Source: Candidatus Atribacteria bacterium (GTDB lineage Bacteria; Atribacterota; Phoenicimicrobiia; Phoenicimicrobiales; Stramentimicrobiaceae). Taken from it: a DNA stretch of 35,574 nucleotides. Position numbers and translations under genes: made by a program. Numbering within the stretch: position 1 is the first letter of the stretch; each line of letters starts with the position of its first letter. The stretch spans positions 1-35,574 of the forward strand of contig JAKQEP010000161.1 in assembly GCA_029556475.1 (NCBI GenBank). The letters run 5' to 3'. Of the stretch, positions 1 to 9,259 are shown piece after piece. The notes below the pieces were generated by a model. That model had not been told where the DNA came from and did no database searches. It saw nothing but the letters and a program-made list of their open reading frames with translations.

Positions 1-132
1 CAGGCTACGATTTCGCTATTGCTTCTTCTCTCCCACGCCTTGCGGTGTGAGACTTGCAAGTCGCTCTGGGGTTCGTCGGCAACTACGCCCCTTGTGGACT
101 TTCACCACAGATTGACGGCATGCCCGTCATAC
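1..132 (-). ncRNA. 5' end (domain I) of a probable class C (IIC) group II intron; remainder lies left of the window
   Basis: Minus strand starts GTATGACGGGCATGCCGTCAATCTGTGGTGAAAGTCCAC..., closely resembling the remembered IIC 5' pattern GUGYGnCCGGCAUG...GGUGaAAGUCC...CGCAAGG..., and it begins 2 nt after the T-tract of a terminator hairpin. Confidence 0.7.
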
Positions 133-134
133 AT

Positions 135-175
135 AAAAAAAACCTTACTTTATTTATTATAAAGTAAGGTTTTTT
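135..175 (-). terminator. Rho-independent terminator (stem is AT-flanked and symmetrical, so may work in both directions)
   Basis: Perfect 17-bp inverted repeat AAAAAACCTTACTTTAT (137-153) / ATAAAGTAAGGTTTTTT (159-175), 5-nt loop; T8 tract on minus strand; downstream of the minus-strand tRNA. Confidence 0.85.
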
Positions 176-322
176 AGCCTACCTGATTCTACCAAATTTA
201 TTTTTTTTATCCTGAGTAATAATTTATCTGTTCTGTCTTCCATTTTTCATTTTCATATCTATATATTTGAAATAATATTTTTAAAATAAATACGGTTTAT
301 ATTTATGCCAGAAAAAATAAAG

Positions 323-398
323 TGGTGGGCCCACCCGGTTTCGAACCAGGGACCGGCCGGTTATGAGCCGGCTGCTCTACCAGCTGAGCTATGGGCCC
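323..398 (-). tRNA. tRNA with CAU anticodon (elongator Met or Ile2), CCA encoded
   Basis: Minus strand GGGCCCATAGCTCAGCTGGTAGAGCAGCCGGCTCATAACCGGCCGGTCCCTGGTTCGAAACCGGGTGGGCCCACCA: 7-bp acceptor, D-arm, anticodon loop CTCATAA, TTCGAAA T-loop. Confidence 0.95.
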
Positions 399-494
399 CG
401 CTAAATTTATCCTTTAAAAGTATATCAGATATTAACATAAAGTCAAGAAATTATCCAGTGTTAAAAATATGAATCTATAAACATTTGACCTGTT

Positions 495-1538
495 TTATAA
501 ATTTAGGTATTCACCTCTCAATTGTCCGCAGGCAGCTTCAATATCCTGGCCTTTGGAATATCTAATTGTTACCGGAATATGACATTTTTTCAAGGTCCGC
601 TGAAAGTATAATACAACATTGTCTTTTGAAGGAATAAGTCTGGTTTGCTTGAAAACAGGATTATAGATGATAAGATTAACCTTCGCCTTTGGTTGAAAAT
701 CGGAAATCAAATGACATAGTTTTTTTGCCTGTTCCTGTGAATCGTTTATACCTTTTAACATCATATACTCAAAAGTAATCTGACGTTTTTTCTTCTTAAC
801 ATAGTCTCTACAGGCAGGTATCAGCTTTTTTAAAGGGTATCTCTTATTAACTGGCATCAGTAAATTCCGTATACTGTCTTCGGCAGCATGCAGGGATAAC
901 GAGAGTTCTACCTGAAGGGGGTTTTGAGCAAATTTTTTAATTTTAGGAATGATTCCGCAGGTAGAAATGGTTATTTTCCGGGTACCAATGTTTATACCCT
1001 GTTTCTCATTGATTATCTCAATGGATTTCATTAGCTGTTCATAATTATCAAAAGGTTCTCCCATACCCATAAAAACAATATTGCTGATATGTTCGCTACT
1101 AATTTTTTCAATAGCTAACAGCTGGCTTATAATTTCTCCGGCTGTCAGATTTCTTTTAAACCCTTCTTTCCCACTGGCGCAAAAAAGACAATGCCATAAA
1201 CAACCCACCTGAGTAGATAAGCAGACAGTATTTCTTTTTCTATCTTTAATTAAAACACTCTCAATAATATGCTTATCACCCAACCGAAAAAGAAATTTTT
1301 GGGAGCCGTCCCGGGATTCCATTTTTTTTATGCATTGAAGACTATTCGGCTGAAAGAGGGAACTTAATCGGGTTATAAAATTATGGGGTATATTGCTCAT
1401 TTCACTGAAACTGCTCACTTTTTTTTGGTATACCCAGTGAAATATTTGCCCTGTCCTATAAGATGGGAATCCTTGTTCGGTAATTATCTTTTCCAGTTCT
1501 TGATAGGATAATTCTTTAATATCAATCTTTTCAGCCAT
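495..1538 (-). CDS. rlmN: 23S rRNA (adenine-2503-C2)-methyltransferase, RlmN family radical SAM
   Basis: CxxxCxxC radical-SAM motif (GCLWHCLFCASG), MGMGEPFDN; RBS-like GGGAG before ATG. Confidence 0.93.
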   Translation of the reverse strand: MAEKIDIKELSYQELEKIITEQGFPSYRTGQIFHWVYQKKVSSFSEMSNIPHNFITRLSSLFQPNSLQCIKKMESRDGSQKFLFRLGDKHIIESVLIKDRKRNTVCLSTQVGCLWHCLFCASGKEGFKRNLTAGEIISQLLAIEKISSEHISNIVFMGMGEPFDNYEQLMKSIEIINEKQGINIGTRKITISTCGIIPKIKKFAQNPLQVELSLSLHAAEDSIRNLLMPVNKRYPLKKLIPACRDYVKKKKRQITFEYMMLKGINDSQEQAKKLCHLISDFQPKAKVNLIIYNPVFKQTRLIPSKDNVVLYFQRTLKKCHIPVTIRYSKGQDIEAACGQLRGEYLNL

Positions 1539-1739
1539 TATTATTATCTCCCACTTTTCAACAATGCATTCTAAAAAGTTCTCTCACATATTCTTTATTG
1601 CTAACCATCATTATTCTGCCACCCACACCTTACTAATCAAGTACTTTCCACTTAATTACATACAATATCAAATCACATCTATTTATTAAAAAATCTTTTT
1701 TATACGCTATAAAAATATTCCAATAAATATTTGGTCAAA

Positions 1740-2438
1740 TCAAACATTTTTTCTGGGACCAAATATAGCAGTGCCAATTCTTACCACATTGGCACCTTCT
1801 TCAATAGCAATATGATAAGAATCAGTCATCCCCATGGAAAGATACTTCATATCTACCTGCTTCAATCTCATTTTTGCCAGTAGGTCAAATATATTTTTTG
1901 CCCTGTAAAAATCCTGCCGGTACTGTTCGGGATTTGCCCCAAAAGCTCCCATAGTCATTAGCCCCACCAGCCGGATATGAGCAAGCTGAGCAATGTCATA
2001 TGCTAATTGTTGCAGATACTCTTCCAGCCTTTCATGTTCATCCGGTTTTATTCCGTATTTGCTTTTTTCACTACCGATATTGATCTCTAACAATATGGGA
2101 ATAAACTCTTTGCCAGATTTTATTATCCGTTTATCGATTTCCTTTGCCAGTTCCAGAGAATCAACAGTCTGAATAATATCAAAGAGGGGCAGCGCTTTAT
2201 TAATCTTATTCTTCTGCAGCGGACCAATCATATGCCAGCTTACTCTTTGCGCTAAATCACCTCTTACTGCTTTCTTTGCAGCCTCGGCTTCCTGAACATA
2301 GTTCTGGCCAATATCAGTAGCACCTGCTTCAATCACTTCCTCAATCTCGGCAGGTGTTCTACCCTTAGTTGCAACTACTATTCGGACCTCAGATGGAATT
2401 TCCTCTCTTATTTTTTGGTAATTTTCGCTAATTGTCAT
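1740..2438 (-). CDS. YggS/ProsC family PLP homeostasis protein
   Basis: VVATKGRTPAEIEEVIEAGATDIGQNYVQEA...WHMIGPLQKNKINKAL...LSMGMTDSYHIAIEEGANVVRIGTAIFG; internal ATG at 2438 preceded by AGGTGG preferred over the tracked start at 2480. Confidence 0.92.
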   Translation of the reverse strand: MTISENYQKIREEIPSEVRIVVATKGRTPAEIEEVIEAGATDIGQNYVQEAEAAKKAVRGDLAQRVSWHMIGPLQKNKINKALPLFDIIQTVDSLELAKEIDKRIIKSGKEFIPILLEINIGSEKSKYGIKPDEHERLEEYLQQLAYDIAQLAHIRLVGLMTMGAFGANPEQYRQDFYRAKNIFDLLAKMRLKQVDMKYLSMGMTDSYHIAIEEGANVVRIGTAIFGPRKNV

Positions 2439-2568
2439 TATAACCACCTGCTTCCAAAAATAAACAATTTTTTTAATCATTAATAATAATTATAATACCA
2501 ATTTAGAAGGAAAATATACAGGGGAAAAGAGATATTAGCAGTTGCCAATTACTTACTTTTTAATAATT

Positions 2569-3006
2569 TTAATCTTTTTCTGGCCCCAGCACTCTGGTTA
2601 CAATGTGTTCCAGACGATTTTGTTCTTTCTCAGTAATGAATTTTCTCTTCCTGGGGGTTTTGTCATAATTAACAATCTTTACCGGTTTTTTTATTGAAGG
2701 TAATTTATGAACAGATACATTCTTTTGGAAGGTAGTATTAATGGGTTTTTCCGGCCTGGATTTATGTACTTTTTTAACTGCCTCTGTTTCTGTTTTTTTA
2801 GTGATGCGGCGGTCGAAAGAAGTTCCTTCAAGTAAGCTTCTAAACAGTAAGGCATTGGGAAAATAAGTCCCTTTTTCTGGTGGATCTTTCTCCTTGCCTT
2901 TGGTAAAACTCCCTTCCCATTCAGTAGCAATTTCTAATTGCTCTAATTCTTTTTGCCCTTTTCCATTATCTGGATAGTTTTCTATTTTTTTGTGGAATAG
3001 ATTCAT
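2569..3006 (-). CDS. Hypothetical Lys-rich 145-aa protein, downstream of a c-di-GMP riboswitch
   Basis: Complete ORF starting ~35 nt after the riboswitch; no recognised domain, signal peptide or TM segment by eye. Confidence 0.75.
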   Translation of the reverse strand: MNLFHKKIENYPDNGKGQKELEQLEIATEWEGSFTKGKEKDPPEKGTYFPNALLFRSLLEGTSFDRRITKKTETEAVKKVHKSRPEKPINTTFQKNVSVHKLPSIKKPVKIVNYDKTPRKRKFITEKEQNRLEHIVTRVLGPEKD

Positions 3007-3040
3007 TTTTATCTCTATATTTTTATAATTAAAAATAAAA

Positions 3041-3124
3041 ATAAAGTCGGCAACCCGGCTGTCATGGCTTTAAGCTTTAGACCCATGGTTTTGCGTCCTA
3101 CCCTTTAGGATAGTTTGCCTTTAT
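3041..3124 (-). promoter_or_regulatory. Cyclic-di-GMP-I (GEMM-I) riboswitch aptamer
   Basis: Minus strand ATAAAGGCAAACTATCCTAAAGGGTAGGACGCAAAACCATGGGTCTAAAGCTTAAAGCCATGACAGCCGGGTTGCCGACTTTAT: GGCAAAC, GGACGCAAA, GGTCTAAA receptor, P3 CATGG/CCATG, CGGGTTGCCGA, outer ATAAAG/CTTTAT pairing. Confidence 0.93.
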
Positions 3125-3230
3125 CAACTTATTATTTCAAAATATTATTATTTTCTTCTCTATATATATTATTCCCTATTTTTTATTTTTTAGACAAATA
3201 TTTAAAAGATGTTGCCTTCTTTTCATTAAT

Positions 3231-5627
3231 TTATTCAGTTTCCCATAATAGAGCAATATTGATTCCAAAAATATCGCTCTTTTTAGGCTTGATACTGATG
3301 GTCTCAATAGTATAATTATCAATATCAAATTTGCCAGACATATTCTCAATACTCTGCTTTAGCTCGTCTTCCAATTTTTGAATATTCTCACTGAGAGCAT
3401 CTATCTTTTTCTTTGCCAGCTCCACATCCTTTTTTTCCTTTAAAATTCTGCTGGCCCTGCCTAAACCGGTTACACCTGTATTTAAAGTACCTACTTTAGT
3501 TCTGCCCAACAAGGCACCAAGAACACTGGAACCCAAAGATAAAGCACTCTGAGTTGTAATAGCCTTAACATCTGCCTCTTCTTTTTCTAATTTCTCCTGC
3601 AATCTGACAAAGTCTTTTTCTAATTTTTCTTCTTTTTTGGAATATTGTTCGGTGAGTTTCTCCACCATTTTATCCTTCTCTGCCCTGATAAGGTCTAAAA
3701 CCCTGGATTTAAAATCAGCTATATCTTCACCTGGAGTTGATAAAACCTTAAATTCTTTAGAGCTAAAGAGTTCTATTCTGGTATTATCATAAAGGTAATT
3801 TTTAAACTTTTCTTCCAAAGCACTGGTATCCTTCATCTTTTCTAAAAAAGAGGGTAACAGAACAAAGCGGGCTCTTTCCAGAGGCTTATCATCATAAATA
3901 CTTATATCATCTTCATTGGGAAGCGCTTCTTTAATATTGAGCTCTACTGTATCCTGGAAGAGAGGAATTTTTAAATAAATATCTTCTTTCTGGTCAATTT
4001 TTTTAGGCTCATTATAAAACCTGACCTTGCCGTTCAAAATTATACTGGGTTTGTAGATAACCTCTTCACTAAAAGGTGGATGATGTAAGAAATATTGTCT
4101 TATCTTATCGGATAGAAATGGTTTTGTCTCGCTTACTGCTGACTTTTTGCCCCTGATATCCTCTTGAAATCCAGTTATATCTTCTGGCTCAGAAACTGCC
4201 ATTTCTTGCTTGTCCTGCATCAACTCTTTAATCTCCCGCACAGAGAGGGGACCTCTCAAATAGGACAAAACCCACCTAGTCTCAAAAAGTGGAAGATAAT
4301 CCATATGAGCGCTCTTTAAAAGAAAGGTCCTCTTTTTCATATTAGCCAGCAAGTTTTCTATCTCGCCCTTATCTAGTGCGTCAGTTGCATTTTTAGCCAG
4401 ACCATCTATTACTTTATCTCTATCCTGCCTGGTTTGTAGCCTGCCCAAAAACCAACTTCCCACATTGGACAGCCCTTTATAATCAAGGTCAATTGGATTC
4501 TGAGTGGCCAGCACCACTCCTATACCATAAGCTCTGGCCTGTTTTAACAGAATCAGCATAGGCTGTTTGGAAGGTGGATTGGAAGTTGCTGGGAAAAAAC
4601 CAAAAATCTCATCCATATAGAGTAAGGTTCGAAGTGAAGAGGCTCCCGTTTGTTGTCTCATCCAGCTGATATATTTATTCAAAAAGAGGGTCACAAAAAA
4701 CATCTGTTGATTAGAATCTAAATGGGCTAGGGAAAGAATACTGACTCTGGGTTTTCCGTTTTCAGTGTATAAAAGATCTTGAATATCTAAATTTTTCCCC
4801 TCTAACCAGGTAGAAAAACCGGGGCTGGACAGAATGTTATTTAAAAGCATAGCCAGGTTAAATCTTTCCTTTTGTGGATAAAAACTATTTAGACTTAAGA
4901 CACCTATCTTCTCAAAAGGAGGATTGGTAATATAACCAATTAATTGTTCTAAGGTAAGATTAATATTTTTCTTCCAGAAATAGGAGAACAATGCTGCTAA
5001 GAGAATATATTCTTTACTGGTTAGGACATCTGCTCTGACATTGAGCAGGGAAAGAAGTCCCATGACCGTTGAATTAATCATAGCAGAATAGGTATCCGGA
5101 TCATCCATAACATCTTCAGAAGGTGCTTCAAAACTGCTTAATACTGATATAGGAATACCCGCCATACTACCGGGTGTATAGATGGTAAAATCTGCACTAT
5201 TCCTATAAAGGCTAATTCTGCTCTTATCCTGGTGAAAGCCTCTTAACCCTTTCTCCCAGTTACCTGCTACCTCCTCAGCATAGACATCGGGCTTCATACC
5301 CTTGCTCTCGGCTTCTAAGGGATCTATCCACCGTTGAAAATCTGACGGCTTTAATTCTGGAAAAGCAAGAAGAAGGTTACCCATATCTCCTTTGGGATCA
5401 ATTATAATGGAAGGAATTTTATCAATGGCGGCTTCTTCAATTATAGCTATTCCCAATCCGGTTTTGCCACTGCCGGTCATACCGATTATGGCAGCATGTG
5501 TAGTAAAATCTTTGGATTTATAAAGAAAGGGAGCCTCATCAGTTTTAAATGTTAAAGTTTTAGGATCAATCTCTTTTCCTAAATAAAACAAACCTAATTT
5601 TTCATATAAAGAAATATAGTCTTCCAT
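3231..5627 (-). CDS. HerA/FtsK-superfamily ATPase with C-terminal coiled coil
   Basis: Walker A GMTGSGKTG, DPKGDMGNLL, Walker B-like TLLYMDEIFGFFP, VVLATQNPIDLDYKGLSN; long charged coiled coil at C-terminus. Confidence 0.85.
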   Translation of the reverse strand: MEDYISLYEKLGLFYLGKEIDPKTLTFKTDEAPFLYKSKDFTTHAAIIGMTGSGKTGLGIAIIEEAAIDKIPSIIIDPKGDMGNLLLAFPELKPSDFQRWIDPLEAESKGMKPDVYAEEVAGNWEKGLRGFHQDKSRISLYRNSADFTIYTPGSMAGIPISVLSSFEAPSEDVMDDPDTYSAMINSTVMGLLSLLNVRADVLTSKEYILLAALFSYFWKKNINLTLEQLIGYITNPPFEKIGVLSLNSFYPQKERFNLAMLLNNILSSPGFSTWLEGKNLDIQDLLYTENGKPRVSILSLAHLDSNQQMFFVTLFLNKYISWMRQQTGASSLRTLLYMDEIFGFFPATSNPPSKQPMLILLKQARAYGIGVVLATQNPIDLDYKGLSNVGSWFLGRLQTRQDRDKVIDGLAKNATDALDKGEIENLLANMKKRTFLLKSAHMDYLPLFETRWVLSYLRGPLSVREIKELMQDKQEMAVSEPEDITGFQEDIRGKKSAVSETKPFLSDKIRQYFLHHPPFSEEVIYKPSIILNGKVRFYNEPKKIDQKEDIYLKIPLFQDTVELNIKEALPNEDDISIYDDKPLERARFVLLPSFLEKMKDTSALEEKFKNYLYDNTRIELFSSKEFKVLSTPGEDIADFKSRVLDLIRAEKDKMVEKLTEQYSKKEEKLEKDFVRLQEKLEKEEADVKAITTQSALSLGSSVLGALLGRTKVGTLNTGVTGLGRASRILKEKKDVELAKKKIDALSENIQKLEDELKQSIENMSGKFDIDNYTIETISIKPKKSDIFGINIALLWETE

Positions 5628-5926
5628 TTTTTCCTCCTCACCCTATTTTATGGGGACGATTCTATTGACAAAATTTAATAAATGAATTTAATATTTGTCA
5701 GTAAAACTGTCTTATGTTTTTTATTATATCAGTAAATATCTTACCTGTATATTATAACAAATTTATTAGAATAAGTGTTTTGTTTATGTATTTTGTTGCT
5801 TATGATGGACAACTGATCTCGATAATCTTACAATTACCCTAATTTTGTGATAAGATATAAAAAAACAGCACTTAATTTATTACTCAAAGACTTGGAATAG
5901 GCAATATTAATAAGGAGGCATTAATA

Positions 5927-6511
5927 ATGTATAATAGAAAAAAAACTAAAATAAGCAGTATATTAATAAATGGATTATTAGTAACACTCTTTCTGCTCCT
6001 TTTAACAGGAGTTGCGTTTTCAACAGAGGAGGCGCCTCAAATATTAATAACTTCAATTGGTCAGAGTCCGGATGCCAGAATGATAAATGTATTATTATCA
6101 CGATACCAGATTTCAGCTGCCTATGAACAGCTTGCCACACCTGAAATGGTAAAAAATTTCAAGATGATTATCGCAGTAGTTGGTGGTAGTTCTAAAGGAC
6201 TGGGGGCCGCTGGAATAGATAAAGAACAGGAATTATCCAGATCAAAAGCTCTGATTAAGGAGGTCAAAGAACTGAAAGTTAACCTTCTGGTAATGCATAT
6301 TGGTGGAGAAGCTCGGAGGGGTGCCCTTTCTGATGCTTTTTTAGATGCTGTGGTTCCTTATGCTGATCATTTAATTATTGTGGAATCCGGAAATCCTGAT
6401 GGCTATTTTAATAAAATGAGTGAGGAGTACAAGATTCCACTACAATCTGTGGAGAAGATTGCTGAAAGCGGTGAGTTAGTAAAGGATTATATTGAAAAAA
6501 ATTTAGAATAG
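5927..6511 (+). CDS. Secreted/membrane-anchored DUF6305-like protein
   Basis: N-terminal hydrophobic signal (ILINGLLVTLFLLLLTGVAFS), then QILITSIGQSPDARMINVLLSR...; family name is from memory. Confidence 0.65.
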   Translation: MYNRKKTKISSILINGLLVTLFLLLLTGVAFSTEEAPQILITSIGQSPDARMINVLLSRYQISAAYEQLATPEMVKNFKMIIAVVGGSSKGLGAAGIDKEQELSRSKALIKEVKELKVNLLVMHIGGEARRGALSDAFLDAVVPYADHLIIVESGNPDGYFNKMSEEYKIPLQSVEKIAESGELVKDYIEKNLE

Positions 6512-6527
6512 AGGTCAGGAAAAATTC

Positions 6528-6553
6528 AGCCACGGATAAACCCGTGGCTTTTT
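6528..6553 (+). terminator. Rho-independent terminator, possibly bidirectional between convergent genes
   Basis: AGCCACGG (6528-6535) / CCGTGGCT (6542-6549) followed by TTTTT; A-rich on the other flank. Confidence 0.8.
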
Positions 6554-6587
6554 ATCCACTTTTTAAATTTTGTTCATCCTATAATTA

Positions 6588-7712
6588 TTATTTTACGGGC
6601 TGAAGATAATTGCCATAACCATATTGTAACAATTCCTGGTAAGATGGTATTCCATAATATTCCACCGTTTCATCAGGAAATAAAAGGCTCATATTTTCGA
6701 CCAGTACTCCAATAGCAGTGAGATGTCTTCCTACCCTTTCCTCAATGGGATGCCCCTTCTCATCATATGGTACATATAACCTTCCCAGCTCAGCAGCTTT
6801 TACATACATTTTATCTTTGCCGGTCAAGACCAGGGCCTCATCTGTTCTTCCCCTTATTCTTCCCTGGCTGGCATTTGCCGATTCCATCAAAATAGCCATA
6901 GTATCACTATAATCTCCCCATTCTCTATGAGTTAATCCCCTAAAAGAGGGCGGGGATATTTCCAGATTGTAATCCAGATCCTCCATTTGTAAATCCAAAA
7001 CGGCAATACTGGCTAAATCTATAGCCCTTTCATGGGCAACAATAGCATTTATAACCGGATATTCGGGTGAAGCTTCATGTAAATCTATTGATAAATCGCA
7101 TTCTTCCTTTTTAATAACTTCCAAAATGCCATAACAGATTTTTTCGGTATAATTACCCTCAGGATCTCCGGGATAACCACGATTTAAATTTCGCGTCTCT
7201 GAACCGGAAAGTGATTGACCAAACTGATTGATATATATATCCGGGTCAGGCCACTGATGAATAGGGTTAGTAGCCCTAGAACCATATCTGAACTCCCTTC
7301 TGCCATAAGGTGTATTAAAATGAATCTTTCGAGGTGAACCTTCCTGCGGGTCATTATGGGAGTAACCGCTAAGATTGGCTTGCTGTATTACAATCATTCT
7401 ACCCTTAGTTACCACCGCATTTTCAATTAATAGCACCACAGAAAGCATGCCGGATGGTTCATTGGGATGTGTTCCTCCTAACACAAAAACGGTACCTCCC
7501 GGTTCATTACTTTCTAAAAAATAGATATCAGTATCACAGTACTTTCCCCTTAATTCAGGATAGTAATCACTTAATTTAGCCATTCTGGTTACCCCACTCC
7601 CGGCTACGATAAAATCAGACTTCCATTGGTCAACAAATTCCAGAGCAGACAATATGATAACAATGGCAGTTAGAATTAATATATAGATAGCAATTTTTTG
7701 ATTCTTTTTCAT
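6588..7712 (-). CDS. Membrane-anchored succinylglutamate desuccinylase/aspartoacylase-like (M14 superfamily) deacylase
   Basis: N-terminal TM segment; zinc-site-like GGTHPNEPSG and DLHEASPEY; internal ATG (MKKNQK) likely start, tracked start at 7736. Confidence 0.78.
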   Translation of the reverse strand: MKKNQKIAIYILILTAIVIILSALEFVDQWKSDFIVAGSGVTRMAKLSDYYPELRGKYCDTDIYFLESNEPGGTVFVLGGTHPNEPSGMLSVVLLIENAVVTKGRMIVIQQANLSGYSHNDPQEGSPRKIHFNTPYGRREFRYGSRATNPIHQWPDPDIYINQFGQSLSGSETRNLNRGYPGDPEGNYTEKICYGILEVIKKEECDLSIDLHEASPEYPVINAIVAHERAIDLASIAVLDLQMEDLDYNLEISPPSFRGLTHREWGDYSDTMAILMESANASQGRIRGRTDEALVLTGKDKMYVKAAELGRLYVPYDEKGHPIEERVGRHLTAIGVLVENMSLLFPDETVEYYGIPSYQELLQYGYGNYLQPVK

Positions 7713-7770
7713 AGGCAAAACCTCTTTTTCTGGCACTAATTACTGACAAAATATACATTTTTTTAAAATG

Positions 7771-7923
7771 TTATTTTATCATAAACAATCTCAGGATAAA
7801 GGGAATAATGACCAGGGAGCTGGTAAGTTGATTCCAGAAATCACTCTCTTTAAACATATCCTGCACGATTAAGACTGTTAGAAATAAAATGATTAAACGA
7901 TAAATTAAGGTAATGATACTCAA
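7771..7923 (-). CDS. Untracked 50-aa small membrane protein, TTG start
   Basis: Minus strand AGGGAGAGAAGAAAAA-TTG; translation MSIITLIYRLIILFLTVLIVQDMFKESDFWNQLTSSLVIIPFILRLFMIK*; sits between permease and deacylase genes. Confidence 0.6.
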   Translation of the reverse strand: MSIITLIYRLIILFLTVLIVQDMFKESDFWNQLTSSLVIIPFILRLFMIK

Positions 7924-7949
7924 TTTTTCTTCTCTCCCTATTCAATAAA

Positions 7950-9251
7950 CTATAGCAAGATCTTTGCCAGAGTATTGGCAAAAATTATAACTACTATACT
8001 CCAGGCAGCAGTGATTACAGCCGGTATCAAGCAATATTTTAGTACCTTAAAGTAGTTCTTTTCTCCCACTACCTGTGCGGCAAATATTCCGGCTAAAGCA
8101 GTCGGCGGCACCAGGTCACCTAAAGCTGACAATTGGGATAAAGCCGCCACTGTAATTACCGGATTGCTCTCCAGTAAAGCCAGGGCAAATGGCACACCTA
8201 AGACCGATGCTGAACCATAAGCAGATACTGCTCCAAAAGCTGGTATACTAACCGCTATCCCGAGATAAAGTAAATAGGCAGGCAGGCTTAGACAATTAAT
8301 GACAATATAACCTCTCACCCCGGTCAGGGTCATAACCTGTATAAACATTCCTACTCCAACTAAAATACCCAAAACTGGTAAGGCATCATGGACTGCTTCC
8401 TGAGCTATTTTTAAAAAGTTAAATTTTTTGCCAGAAAATAGACCCACCAGTGCGGAAATCAAAAAGTATATGGGCATTCCCAGGGTGGGGAACAGTTTGG
8501 GCAAGAAGGTCTCCCTTATCATAAGGATAAAAAGGATTATAATGGGTAAGAATAACCATATCCCAAAATCTGAAAGATAAGAAGTGGGAAGATCATCTTT
8601 TATCTTCTCATAATTAAATACTTTAAGATATTTTTTCCCTAAAAAAAGGCTGGTGAATATAATCAAGGGAATGGTAAGTAATAACAGGGGCAGGGTAAAC
8701 CCGATATAGGGTAGGTCAATTCCTCCTCCTATTATCAAAGCATTAACATTGACCGGTGGAGCTGCCTCTCCAAAAACCGCAGCCATTGCCACTACTGCGG
8801 CGGTTATTTCTTTTGGAAAACCAATATATATCAATACCGGTGAAACCAGAACACCACCAGTTAAAACAGCTGCTGTAGAAGAGCCGGTAATCATTCCGGG
8901 AAATACCACAATAAAGGATAAGCCAATAATTAATAAAGCCGGTTTGGAATAATATTTTTCAATTAACCATCTGGTGACAGTATCCATCATACCATTGTAC
9001 TGTACAACCTTCATAAAAATCATTGCAGTTGAAATTACCAGAATTGTGTTAAGATAATTGAGCCCTCCTTCCACCAGATGTCTGATGGGGATACCAAATC
9101 CTGCTACCAGGCAACCGGAAATAGCAGATAGCGCCATGGCTACCCCTACCGGCAGTTTAAACCTGAAACAGCTTACTGCAAACACACCTACCATTACCAC
9201 AAAATAAAGCAATTCAATACTAAGCAATATACCCCTCCTTTCTTCTCTCAA
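7950..9251 (-). CDS. TRAP-type DctM-like large permease / ion-transporter superfamily protein
   Basis: Multi-TM protein with GMITGSSTAAVLTGGVLVSPVLI and FGEAAPPVNVNALIIGGGID; start codon uncertain. Confidence 0.7.
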   Translation of the reverse strand: MREERRGILLSIELLYFVVMVGVFAVSCFRFKLPVGVAMALSAISGCLVAGFGIPIRHLVEGGLNYLNTILVISTAMIFMKVVQYNGMMDTVTRWLIEKYYSKPALLIIGLSFIVVFPGMITGSSTAAVLTGGVLVSPVLIYIGFPKEITAAVVAMAAVFGEAAPPVNVNALIIGGGIDLPYIGFTLPLLLLTIPLIIFTSLFLGKKYLKVFNYEKIKDDLPTSYLSDFGIWLFLPIIILFILMIRETFLPKLFPTLGMPIYFLISALVGLFSGKKFNFLKIAQEAVHDALPVLGILVGVGMFIQVMTLTGVRGYIVINCLSLPAYLLYLGIAVSIPAFGAVSAYGSASVLGVPFALALLESNPVITVAALSQLSALGDLVPPTALAGIFAAQVVGEKNYFKVLKYCLIPAVITAAWSIVVIIFANTLAKILL

Positions 9252-9259
9252 ATCTGTTC

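Noticed and set aside
2691-2930. 79-aa alternative-frame ORF inside the 145-aa gene
   Set aside because: The longer ORF starts right after the riboswitch; the internal frame has no family features.
3115-3315. 66-aa plus-strand ORF
   Set aside because: Overlaps the riboswitch region and the 3' end of the HerA-like gene; composition is AT-rich hydrophobic noise.
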